Made by a program: the position numbers and the translations under genes | Part shown: piece by piece, positions 1 to 5,397 of the stretch | Position numbering within the stretch: position 1 is the first letter of the stretch | How the letters are laid out: every line of letters begins with the position of its first letter | Notes under the pieces: generated by a model | Databases searched by the model: none | What the model was told of the DNA's origin: nothing | The model's input: only the letters and a program-made list of their open reading frames with translations | DNA from: DASTHS01 sp035718085 | Lineage (GTDB): Bacteria; Actinomycetota; Acidimicrobiia; Acidimicrobiales; Palsa-688 | Assembly: GCA_035718085.1 (NCBI GenBank) | Contig: DASTHS010000165.1 | Location: 1-8,866 of the forward strand | Direction: 5' to 3' | Length of the DNA stretch: 8,866 bases

Positions 1-31
1 CCGGCGACTCGGCGACGAGCCCCGCCAACGA

Positions 32-79
32 CGGCCTGACGGCCTGACGGCCTGAAGGCCTGACGGGCTGGCGGCCTGG
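32..79. repeat. Tandem array of a degenerate 8-bp unit
   Basis: Six consecutive 8-base units are visible: CGGCCTGA three times, then AGGCCTGA, CGGGCTGG and CGGCCTGG, with a partial unit (CGGGC) after them. The array ends just past the stop codon of the broken cyclase gene on the minus strand. The period is not a multiple of three, so changes in copy number would shift any reading frame crossing it. The first 31 bases of the window could encode the tail of a plus-strand protein that stops inside the array, but too little is visible to call a gene. I infer slipped-strand expansion; a function is not evident. Confidence 0.75.
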
Positions 80-85
80 CGGGCG

Positions 86-747
86 TCAGCCCGCAGGCAG
101 CACCTCGCACGCCTCGACGACGTCGGCGACGCCCTTCAGCGACAGCGGCGCACACCACGCACGGGGCCGGCGGCGGCCGCCAGGCGCGCCGTCACCAGCG
201 CCTCGCCGCCGAGGTGCTGACGATGCGGCCGCCGTTGCGGTGCACCGCCCCGGTGGCGTGCCGCCGCTGCCCGGTCAGCAGGGCGAGGGCGGCGGCGTCG
301 CCGTACTCGTCGGTGAAGGCGGTGACGCCCTCGAGGTCGGCGAAGACCACCGCCACCTCGGTCACCGTGCCGGCCCCCCGGGCCCGGCGGCGGGGCGCCC
401 AGCGCGGCGAGCGCCTGCACCGCCCCCAGGCCGAAGCACCCCGAGGCGCGACGGCCGGCTCTCGACGGCGCGCTGCAGGAACCGCTCGAGCACCTCCATC
501 GGCGGGGCGCCCGCGGGCAGCCGGCCCCCCGGGTCGTCGAGCCACTGCCGGTCGACGAGGCCCAGCTCGGCGGCGGCGGTGGCGGCCGCGGCGGGGTCGC
601 AGCGGATCAGGTCGACGCCCTGCGCACCAGGCTCCGGCGCAGCGACGCGACCGCCTCGACGCCGACCTGCCGGGCGCGCTCGACGCCGCCGACCACGGCA
701 CCGAAGGTACCCGCGCTCGGCGCGGCTCCTGGGTCGGCGGGTGGCAC
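86..747 (-). pseudogene. Decayed class III adenylate/guanylate cyclase-type gene
   Basis: Pieces of one protein are recognisable in order, but they lie in different minus-strand frames. A GTG at 747 opens a helical N-terminal segment (VPPADPG...SLRRSLVRR). After a frame change near 620 comes a regulatory segment (GVDLIRCDP..., ELGLVDRQWLDDP, MEVLERFLQRAVES). A further change near 440 leads to GLGAVQALAALGAP. A change at the C-run around 372-377 leads to the cyclase start, VVFADLEGVTAFTDEYGD, with the first metal aspartate at 336-338. After GGRIV (about 210) the sequence jumps to GGEALVTARLAAAAGPVRGV, and a last frame change gives LKGVADVVEACEVLPAG and a stop at 86-88. About 60-75 residues of the usual catalytic domain are missing, including the LGDG segment with the second metal aspartate and the NxAAR segment that stabilises the transition state. 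A product could not be catalytic. Whether every frameshift is biological or some are sequencing errors in G/C runs cannot be told from the sequence. Confidence 0.8.
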
Positions 748-760
748 ACTGGGCGGCCGC

Positions 761-1312
761 ATGGGCACCTTCCGGCTCGGTTCGCTCTCGACCACCCCGG
801 TGGCCGACCACCCTGACCTGGTCGGGGCGCCGGCGCTTGCCGCCCTCGAGCGCCTCGGCTGGCTCGGGCAGGTGGGCGTCGTGGAGATCGACCCGGCCCT
901 CTCCGACACCGCCGCCTCCCAGGATGCCTACGACCTGCCCCCCGAGGCGCTGGCCAACTGCGTGGTGGTCGCCGGCCGGCGGGAGGGCGTCGAGCGCATC
1001 GCCGCCTGCCTGGTCGCCTTCACCACCCGCGCCGACGTCAACGGCGCGGTGCGCCGCCGCCTCGACGTGCGCAAGGCGTCGTTCCTCCCGATGGAGCGGG
1101 CGGTCGACGAGACCGGCATGGAGTACGGGGGCATCACACCCATCGGGCTGCCCCCCGCCTGGCCGGTGCTGATCGACGCCGGCGTGGCCGCGACGGAGCT
1201 GGTGCTGATCGGGTCGGGGGTGCGCCGGTCGAAGCTCGTGCTCCCCGGCGCCCTGGTGGGCGGCCTGCCCGGCGCCGAGATCGTCGACGGGCTCGGCCTG
1301 CCGGTCGGCTGA
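761..1312 (+). CDS. YbaK/EbsC-family aminoacyl-tRNA deacylase-like protein
   Basis: This 183-residue cytoplasmic protein belongs to the YbaK/prolyl-tRNA-editing fold, whose members hydrolyse mischarged aminoacyl-tRNAs such as Cys- or Ala-tRNAPro. The N-terminal 55 residues form an extension (LAALERLGWLGQVGVVEIDPALSDTA). The YbaK domain fills the rest: strand NCVVVAG (from N66), DVNGAVRRRLDVRKASF (K105), the conserved glycine-rich GGITPIG at 123-129, and GSGVRRSKL followed by the closing hydrophobic segment. By eye, N66 sits where YbaK and ProX carry the lysine of their FKTL motif, so the substrate or mechanism may differ from the characterised enzymes. The ATG at 761 lies only 13 bases from the start of the broken cyclase gene on the other strand. 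No Shine-Dalgarno sequence is visible; CACACT at 745-750 is a weak -10 candidate. A strong hairpin follows the stop. The family call is solid; the physiological substrate is unknown. Confidence 0.85.
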   Translation: MGTFRLGSLSTTPVADHPDLVGAPALAALERLGWLGQVGVVEIDPALSDTAASQDAYDLPPEALANCVVVAGRREGVERIAACLVAFTTRADVNGAVRRRLDVRKASFLPMERAVDETGMEYGGITPIGLPPAWPVLIDAGVAATELVLIGSGVRRSKLVLPGALVGGLPGAEIVDGLGLPVG

Positions 1313-1316
1313 CGGA

Positions 1317-1340
1317 GCGGGCCGGGGTACGCCCCGCCGC
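1317..1340 (+). terminator. GC-rich hairpin after the YbaK gene
   Basis: GCGG (1317-1320) pairs with CCGC (1337-1340), and CGGGG (1323-1327) pairs with CCCCG (1332-1336) around a TACG loop, with a two-base bulge at 1321-1322. It begins five bases past the stop codon of the YbaK-type gene. No T-run follows, so it would be a U-less terminator of the kind proposed for high-GC actinobacteria, or simply an RNA-stabilising end. Confidence 0.45.
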
Positions 1341-1370
1341 TGGTGAGCAGACCGGACGGCACAGCCAGGG

Positions 1371-1460
1371 AACCTCGACCGGGCCGTCGCCAAGCTCGGC
1401 CTGGGGTCGCCCGCGGCGCTGGCCGGCCGGTCGGCCGCGCTCGCCACCTCCCGCCCGGCG
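1371..1460 (+). pseudogene. Possible remnant of a LuxR-type HTH C-terminus
   Basis: The 1313-1502 gap contains no intact gene. One plus-strand frame from 1371 reads NLDRAVAKLGLGSPAALAG and then RSAALATSRP. This resembles the end of a LuxR/GerE helix-turn-helix, where the recognition helix typically runs TVRNHLxRAxxKLGVxSRxxLA. Upstream, VSRPDGTAR is in another frame and could be a shortened, shifted relic of the preceding helix. There is no start codon or ribosome binding site in frame, and the frame runs on into antisense of the anti-sigma gene. It may be chance coding potential in GC-rich DNA; I regard it as a fragment only tentatively. Confidence 0.3.
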
Positions 1461-1502
1461 CCGGTGTGGCCGCTCCGGCCACCGCCGGCCGGGGAAGTGC
1501 GG

Positions 1503-1850
1503 TCAGCCGGCCTGGTGGCGACGCCAGGCCAGCACGCCGGCCACACCGGCGGCGGCGCCGGCGGCGGCGGTGGCGACGACCGAGGGTGCCGGCCGGCCCG
1601 AAGCCGGCAGGTCATCGAGGGCGTGGAGGGCGTCGAGCGTGGCCTCCAGCCCCCCTGCTGGCGGGGTGACGGCGCAGGCGGCCAGGTGGTGCAGCTGGCG
1701 GCGGGCGCGGCGGTGGCGGCTCAGCTCGGCCTGGCAGCGCAGGCAGGTGCCCACGTGCCCGGTCACCACGTGGGGGGCGGGGTGGCCGTCGGCCAGCCAC
1801 GGCGCCATGGTGGCGGTGAGCTCGCAGCGCAGCGGGCGCTCACGACGCAC
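1503..1850 (-). CDS. Zinc-binding (zf-HC2/ZAS) anti-sigma factor
   Basis: This 115-residue protein starts with GTG at 1850 inside the sigma gene, overlapping its end by 11 bases, so translation is probably coupled. C9, H32, C36 and C39 make the ZAS signature (H-x3-C-x2-C with an upstream cysteine), the zinc-binding fold that occludes ECF sigma factors. A linker of about 45 residues containing an extra cysteine (C59) leads to one hydrophobic helix at about 89-109 (SVVATAAAGAAAGVAGVLAW), after which only RRHQAG remains. It is therefore expected to hold the sigma factor near the membrane through a C-terminal anchor, with no extracytoplasmic sensor domain. The likely partner is the sigma factor encoded immediately upstream. 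The signal it reads is unknown. HxxxCxxC proteins can be redox sensitive, as in RsrA, but here that is inference. Confidence 0.85.
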   Translation of the reverse strand: MRRERPLRCELTATMAPWLADGHPAPHVVTGHVGTCLRCQAELSRHRRARRQLHHLAACAVTPPAGGLEATLDALHALDDLPASGRPAPSVVATAAAGAAAGVAGVLAWRRHQAG

Positions 1851-2487
1851 GGTCGACCCCGTCGGCTGGCTCCGGCGCTCCCCCGGCCGCGGTGCCCCCG
1901 AGCCGTTCGGTGGCGGCGGCCACCCACCCGTGGGCTGCGGCGGTGCCGCGCTCGGTCAGGTCGGCAACGAGGCGGCGGCGGGCCCGGTGCAGGCGCACCT
2001 TGGCGGCGGCCTCGGTGATGTTCAGTCGTTCGGCGATGGTGCGGTGCGGCAGGTCGTAGACCTCCCGGAGCACCAGCACCTGGCGCAGCCGCCACGGCAG
2101 GCGGGCCATCGCCTCGCCGAGCACCCGTCGGTCGAAGCCGGCCCCAACGGTGCGCTCGACGTCGGCGTCGGGGTGGTCGTCGCGCACGTCGGCGTCGACC
2201 GGCAGCGGGTCGGTGCGGGTGCGCGACCGGCGGGCCATCGCGCTCGACGCGCAGTTGGCGGTGATGCGGTAGAGCCAGGTCGAGAACTGGGCGTCGCCCC
2301 GGAACCGCCGCAGTGCCCGCCACGCCCGGAGGTAGGCGTCCTGGGTGACGTCGAGCGCATCGTGCTCGTTGCCGGTCAGGCGATGGGCGAGGGTGTAGGT
2401 CTCCGCGTACGTCGAGCGGACCAGCGCATCCATGGCGCTGCGGTCGCCGTCGCGGGCGGCCGCCACCACCTCCGGGTCGATCTTCAC
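1840..2487 (-). CDS. ECF-family RNA polymerase sigma factor
   Basis: This is a 215-residue sigma-70-family protein of the extracytoplasmic-function type, which directs RNA polymerase to a stress regulon. Region 2 spans about 21-80 (LVRSTYAETYTLAHRLTGNEHDALDVTQDAYLRAWRAL, then FSTWLYRITANC). An acidic linker follows (DADVRDDHPDADVE). Region 4 spans about 121-175, with LPWRLRQVLVLREVYDLPHRTIAERLNI and the recognition helix TEAAAKVRLHRARRRL. A tail of about 40 residues, unusual for a minimal ECF factor, follows region 4. The GTG at 2487 is chosen because the fold begins there (VKIDPEVVAAARDGD). The frame stays open upstream to a GTG at 2532, which would add 15 arginine-rich residues. The preferred start overlaps the stop of a possible 10-codon leader ORF. 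The gene is coupled to the anti-sigma gene, so their stoichiometry is probably fixed. No GGAAC-type autoregulatory promoter could be identified with confidence. Confidence 0.93.
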   Translation of the reverse strand: MKIDPEVVAAARDGDRSAMDALVRSTYAETYTLAHRLTGNEHDALDVTQDAYLRAWRALRRFRGDAQFSTWLYRITANCASSAMARRSRTRTDPLPVDADVRDDHPDADVERTVGAGFDRRVLGEAMARLPWRLRQVLVLREVYDLPHRTIAERLNITEAAAKVRLHRARRRLVADLTERGTAAAHGWVAAATERLGGTAAGGAPEPADGVDRAS

Positions 2488-2516
2488 CGTGGGCCGTCGG
2501 CGCCGGCGGTTCGCAT
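2484..2516 (-). CDS. Possible 10-codon leader ORF coupled to the sigma gene
   Basis: An ATG at 2516 is preceded by a purine-rich stretch (GAGGGTGGGGAC) that could act as a ribosome binding site. It opens the peptide MRTAGADGPR, which stops at a TGA overlapping the GTG of the sigma gene as GTGA. No ribosome binding site is visible directly before the sigma GTG, so ribosomes ending the leader could restart on the sigma gene. The alternative is that the sigma protein starts at GTG 2532 and the ATG is incidental. Confidence 0.35.
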   Translation of the reverse strand: MRTAGADGPR

Positions 2517-2576
2517 GTCCCCACCCTCGCACACCCGGCGCCGGAAGCGGTCGGCGGTGCGCGCCAGGCCCGTCGC

Positions 2577-2582
2577 TAGCGT
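2577..2582 (+). promoter_or_regulatory. -10 element for the amidohydrolase gene (leaderless)
   Basis: TAGCGT lies exactly six bases before the GTG at 2589, the distance at which transcription would begin on the start codon itself. It sits within the 8-bp palindrome CGCTAGCG (2574-2581). No Shine-Dalgarno sequence precedes the GTG, and no clear -35 box is visible. Confidence 0.55.
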
Positions 2583-2588
2583 GGGCGG

Positions 2589-3416
2589 GTGCCCGGCCAC
2601 GTCGACAGCCACGTGCACCTGCTGCCCGAACGTCTCGGGGCCGCCATCCGCCGGTTCTTCGCCGAGGCCGGCATGCCCGAGCGCACCTACGCCTACCCCC
2701 TCGACCACGGGGTGGTGCTCGACGACATGGCCGTCGCTGGTGTCGACGAGGTGTGGACCCTCCCCTACGCCCGGCGCCCCGGCACCGCCGCCGGCCTCAA
2801 CGCCGCCACCGCGACCATCGCCGCGGGGTGGGCCGGTCACCCGGTCACCGTGCGGCCGGGCGCCACCGTGCACCCCGGCGACGACGACCCTGCCGGCGTG
2901 GTGCGCGCCGCGGTGGAGGAGGGAGGCGCCCGCGTGCTCAAGCTGCACTGCTCGGTCGGCGACTACGCCCCCGACGACCGCCGCCTCGACGCGGTGTGGG
3001 CCTACGTGTCGGAGGTGCGCCTCCCGGTGGTGGTGCACGCCGGGCACGCCCCCAGCGGCCACACCGGCGCCGACGAGCTGGCTCCGGTGGGGGAGGTGGC
3101 CCGCCGGTGGCCCGACGCCCCGGTGATCATCGCCCACTGCGGCCACCGGGCGGCGTCGACCGCCCTGGCCATGCTCGCCGACCACCCGGCGCTGCACGCC
3201 GACCTGACCCCGGTGGTGACGGAGCTGGTCGCCCTCCCCGTCGCCGCAGCCCGGGCGGTGGCCGACCGGCTGCTGTTCGGCTCCGACGCCCCCAACACCG
3301 GCTTCCGGGTGGCGGCGGCCCTCGCGGCGGTCACCGCGACGTTCCCCGACCCCTCCGAGCGCGACGCAGTGCTGGGGGGCACCGCCCGCCGCCTCCAGGC
3401 GCAGCTACGGGCGTGA
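2589..3416 (+). CDS. Amidohydrolase family 2 metal-dependent hydrolase
   Basis: This 275-residue cytoplasmic TIM-barrel hydrolase carries the metal-site motifs of the Amidohydro_2 group in the expected order: H8 and H10 in DSHVHLLP at the end of strand 1, K118/H120 in VLKLHC, H150 in VVVHAGH, H183 in IIAHCGH, and D233 in FGSDAPNTG at the last strand. The family hydrolyses or decarboxylates C-N, C-O or C-C bonds in cyclic or aromatic substrates; nothing here identifies the substrate. Length is slightly short for the family (about 280-340). The GTG at 2589 is preferred because the HVH motif follows within ten residues and a -10 hexamer is placed for a leaderless transcript. It diverges from the sigma/anti-sigma operon across about 100 bases, so co-regulation is possible. 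Its last 12 bases overlap the end of the convergent DUF3817 gene. Confidence 0.88.
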   Translation: MPGHVDSHVHLLPERLGAAIRRFFAEAGMPERTYAYPLDHGVVLDDMAVAGVDEVWTLPYARRPGTAAGLNAATATIAAGWAGHPVTVRPGATVHPGDDDPAGVVRAAVEEGGARVLKLHCSVGDYAPDDRRLDAVWAYVSEVRLPVVVHAGHAPSGHTGADELAPVGEVARRWPDAPVIIAHCGHRAASTALAMLADHPALHADLTPVVTELVALPVAAARAVADRLLFGSDAPNTGFRVAAALAAVTATFPDPSERDAVLGGTARRLQAQLRA

Positions 3417-3749
3417 CCGCCAGGGGGTGGCCAACCCGGCCCGCACCCGCGCCGTGACCCGCCGCTCGATCACGAACGCCAGGACGGGGAGCAGGCCGGC
3501 GCCCACCATGGCGGCCATCTGCAGCAGCGTGAACCGGGCGCGCCGCGCCAGGTCGAGGGCGGCGACCAGGTAGACGATGTAGAGCACCCCGTGCAGGGCG
3601 CCGACGACGTGCTCGAGGGCGGGGTGGCCGGCGATCTGCAGGGGGATGGCGACGAACACCAGCAGGGCGAGGCCGACGCCGACCACGTAGGCCATCAGCC
3701 GGTAGCGGGCCAGCGCACCCTCGAGCCCGAGGTCGGTGAGCGAGCTCAC
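3405..3749 (-). CDS. DUF3817 integral membrane protein
   Basis: This is a 114-residue membrane protein of the actinobacterial DUF3817 family (function unknown). Three hydrophobic helices are visible: about 18-37 (LMAYVVGVGLALLVFVAIPL), 47-66 (HVVGALHGVLYIVYLVAALD) and 73-93 (FTLLQMAAMVGAGLLPVLAFV). The RYR motif before helix 1 and GALHGVLYIVY in helix 2 fit the family. A basic tail (ERRVTARVRAG) suggests a cytoplasmic C-terminus. The GTG start overlaps the TGA of the upstream gene by four bases (GTGA), so the two are translated together. The last 12 bases overlap the convergent amidohydrolase gene. No biochemical role is known to me. Confidence 0.85.
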   Translation of the reverse strand: MSSLTDLGLEGALARYRLMAYVVGVGLALLVFVAIPLQIAGHPALEHVVGALHGVLYIVYLVAALDLARRARFTLLQMAAMVGAGLLPVLAFVIERRVTARVRAGLATPWRSRP

Positions 3750-4246
3750 GGCCGGCCCTGCGGGTTGCGCCAGGTCTTGGCCTTGCCGTCGGCCGCCAGC
3801 GTCGCCAGGTACTCGTTGTAGCTGTCGAGCACGGCAGCCGCCTCCTCCACGGTCTGCACGGTGCCCTCCTCGACCTCGGTGGCGGCCTCGCTGCCCGGAC
3901 CGGCCCTCAGGCCCGGGCCGGTGGAGGTGGTCAGCATCAGCCGCTCGGGCTCGGGGATCGGCATCGGGGTGGGTGGCCCGACCTCCCGGGCCCGCCGGGC
4001 CCGCTCCTCTTTGCGGGCGACCACGTCGGCGGGGTCCTCGTGGAGCAGCTGCCACCACCCGACCGTGGCGATGATGGCGAACACCGGCCACTCGAAGGTG
4101 TACGCCCACGACAGCGTGTTGCCGCCGGTCGCCCGCTCGAGCTGCCACCACCCGGCGATCAGGCACCCGGGCACGATGACCGCCAGCAGGGCGTGGAACG
4201 CCAGCGCCCGCCGTGACAGCCACCGCTGCGCCCAGGTCTGCTCCAT
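3746..4246 (-). CDS. Two-helix membrane protein upstream of DUF3817
   Basis: This 166-residue protein has two predicted transmembrane helices, about 15-35 (ALAFHALLAVIVPGCLIAGWW) and 47-68 (WAYTFEWPVFAIIATVGWWQLL), joined by a short loop containing GGNTLSW. A charged cytoplasmic segment follows (ADVVARKEERARRAREV), then a proline/acid-rich linker and a C-terminal motif, LDSYNEYLATLA. The GWWQ and FEWPVFA motifs recall conserved actinobacterial membrane proteins of unknown function found beside DUF3817 genes; this is recall, not a search. The ATG at 4246 has no Shine-Dalgarno sequence but carries TACCAT eight bases upstream. It is the first gene of a two-gene operon with the DUF3817 protein, and the GTGA coupling suggests the products act together, perhaps as a complex. 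Confidence 0.75.
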   Translation of the reverse strand: MEQTWAQRWLSRRALAFHALLAVIVPGCLIAGWWQLERATGGNTLSWAYTFEWPVFAIIATVGWWQLLHEDPADVVARKEERARRAREVGPPTPMPIPEPERLMLTTSTGPGLRAGPGSEAATEVEEGTVQTVEEAAAVLDSYNEYLATLAADGKAKTWRNPQGRP

Positions 4247-4254
4247 CGACCCCG

Positions 4255-4260
4255 ATGGTA
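4255..4260 (-). promoter_or_regulatory. -10 element for the membrane-protein operon
   Basis: On the minus strand TACCAT ends eight bases before the ATG at 4246, consistent with a leaderless or near-leaderless transcript. It lies back to back with the plus-strand -10 at 4277-4282 inside a 44-base divergent intergenic region. Confidence 0.5.
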
Positions 4261-4276
4261 GGGGGGCGTCGGCGCC

Positions 4277-4282
4277 TAGCCT
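4277..4282 (+). promoter_or_regulatory. -10 element for the VOC gene
   Basis: TAGCCT ends eight bases before the ATG at 4291, and no ribosome binding site lies between them. The same hexamer at a similar distance precedes the GNAT gene at 6935, supporting a shared leaderless promoter type. Confidence 0.55.
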
Positions 4283-4290
4283 CTTCGGCC

Positions 4291-4677
4291 ATGGGGGCGA
4301 CGCTGGTGCGCATCGACCACGTGCAGCTGGCCATGCCGGTCGGGGCAGAAGAAGCGGCCGAGGCGTTCTACGGCGGGCTGCTCGGCCTGCACGTCGTGGC
4401 CAAGCCCGAGCCGCTGGCGTCGCGGGGTGGGCGCTGGTTCAGCGCGGACCCCGCCGACCCGACGGCGGTGGCCCTGCACCTGGGCGCCGACCCCGACTTC
4501 CGGCCCGCCACCAAGGCCCACCCGGCGATCGTGGTCGTCGGCCTCGACGCCCTCGTCGGCCGGCTCGGCGACGCCGGGGTCGCCCTGCGCTGGGACGACG
4601 AGCTGCCGGGTGTGCGCCGCTGCCACGTGCTCGACCCGTGGGGCAACCGCATCGAGCTGATCGACGCCTGCCGCTAG
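4291..4677 (+). CDS. VOC-superfamily (glyoxalase/dioxygenase-like) protein
   Basis: This 128-residue protein is made of the two beta-alpha-beta-beta-beta modules of the vicinal oxygen chelate fold. Module 1 begins VRIDHVQLAMP with the first metal histidine and contains EAAEAFYGGLLGLHVVAKP and VALHLG. Module 2 runs HPAIVVVGLDALVGRLGDAGVAL, then CHVLDPWGNRIELID, whose glutamate is the usual last metal ligand. The fold covers glyoxalase I, antibiotic-sequestering proteins, epimerases and ring-cleaving dioxygenases, and the sequence does not decide between them. Length is normal for a single-chain VOC protein, which usually dimerises. The ATG at 4291 is favoured by the TAGCCT hexamer in front; an upstream in-frame ATG at 4213 would extend antisense through the divergent gene. 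The stop TAG lies within a CTAG shared with the convergent kinase gene. Confidence 0.88.
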   Translation: MGATLVRIDHVQLAMPVGAEEAAEAFYGGLLGLHVVAKPEPLASRGGRWFSADPADPTAVALHLGADPDFRPATKAHPAIVVVGLDALVGRLGDAGVALRWDDELPGVRRCHVLDPWGNRIELIDACR

Positions 4678-4685
4678 CGCGGCGG
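4668..4685. terminator. Hairpin spanning the shared stop codons of two convergent genes
   Basis: GCCGC (4670-4674) pairs with GCGGC (4679-4683) around a TAGC loop, extended by a T-G and a C-G pair. It covers the stop codons of both the VOC gene and the histidine kinase gene, so it would read as a hairpin from either side. No T-runs flank it; a bidirectional terminator role is inference. Confidence 0.3.
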
Positions 4686-5393
4686 TCCCGTCGGCCGGGG
4701 CGGGGCGGGCAACCGCAACAAGAAGCAGTGGGCGCCGTCCACCCCGCGGCGGTAGCCGGCGCTGCCGCCGCTCGCCTCGGCGAGGGTGCGCACCACCGCC
4801 AGGCCAAGGCCGCTGCCGGCCACCCGCCCACCGCCGGGGCCGCTGCCCCGCTGGAAGCGGCCGTAGAGCCGGGGCACCAGGTCGTCGGCGACGCCGTCGC
4901 CGGCGTCGCCGACGCGGATCTCGACCACGCCGCCCGGTGCGGGGCCGGGGCCGTCGACCACCTCGGCCTCGACGGTGACCGGCGGCCGGCCGTGCAGCCG
5001 GGCGTTGGTCAAGTGGTTGCCGAGCATCTGCGCCAGGCGGTCGGGGTCGGCCCACACGGCCAGCTCCGCCGGGCAGTCGACGCGCACGTCGTCGCGGGGC
5101 AGGCCCGAGTCGGTGGCGGCGGCGTCGATGGCCGGGCCGAGCGCCACGTCGCTCGGCCGCAGCGCGAGCGCACCGGACGCGCCGGCGGCGACGAGCAGGA
5201 GGTCACCGAGCAGCCGGTCGAGGCGGCCGGCCTGGCGGGCGATGGCGTCGAGGGCGGCGTCTTGCTGCTCGGCGCTGAGCACGTCGCGCCCGCGCAGAAG
5301 GGTGTCGGCGAAGCCCCGGATGGCCGTGACCGGGTTGCGCAGCTCGTGGGCGGCCAGCGCCAGCAGCTCGTCGTGTGCGCTGGTCCCCGCCAC
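4674..5393 (-). CDS. Soluble orphan sensor histidine kinase
   Basis: A 239-residue protein consisting only of the transmitter module of a two-component kinase. HisKA is at about 7-70, with phospho-acceptor H16 in ALAAHELRNPVTAIRGFAD. The HATPase_c domain follows, with N box QMLGNHLTNARLHG (N130), G1 box GDAGDGVADDLV (D163), F box RLYGRFQRG and G2 box GSGLGLAVVRTLAE (193-197), and it ends in FLLRLPAPP. No transmembrane helix, PAS, GAF or HAMP domain is present, and no response regulator lies in the window. The kinase may be cytoplasmic and work with a separate sensor protein or a distant regulator. The GTG at 5393 is chosen because a G-rich ribosome binding site (AGGCGGGGG, 5398-5406) precedes it and the HisKA begins directly after. 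The frame stays open upstream, with a TTG at 5450 inside the palindrome and an ATG at 5507 inside tesB as less likely starts. Confidence 0.88.
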   Translation of the reverse strand: MAGTSAHDELLALAAHELRNPVTAIRGFADTLLRGRDVLSAEQQDAALDAIARQAGRLDRLLGDLLLVAAGASGALALRPSDVALGPAIDAAATDSGLPRDDVRVDCPAELAVWADPDRLAQMLGNHLTNARLHGRPPVTVEAEVVDGPGPAPGGVVEIRVGDAGDGVADDLVPRLYGRFQRGSGPGGGRVAGSGLGLAVVRTLAEASGGSAGYRRGVDGAHCFLLRLPAPPRPTGPPR

Positions 5394-5397
5394 GTCA

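Noticed and set aside
1..31. End of a plus-strand gene at the left edge (GDSATSPANDGLTA then stop)
   Set aside because: Only about ten codons lie outside the repeat, several frames are equally open and no motif is visible, so it cannot be supported.
32..79. CRISPR-like array
   Set aside because: The units are 8 bases and directly adjacent, with no spacers and no cas genes nearby.
362..1615. A 417-codon minus-strand open frame
   Set aside because: Only its last part contains real cyclase-gene sequence (DLIRCDP...RAVES). The rest is antisense of the YbaK gene, so it is not one protein.
1570..3126. A 518-codon plus-strand open frame
   Set aside because: It runs antisense through the anti-sigma and sigma genes and into the amidohydrolase in another frame. 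Its translation is low-complexity Ala/Gly/Pro/Arg, and the three overlapped genes have clear family motifs. Long empty frames are expected at this GC content.
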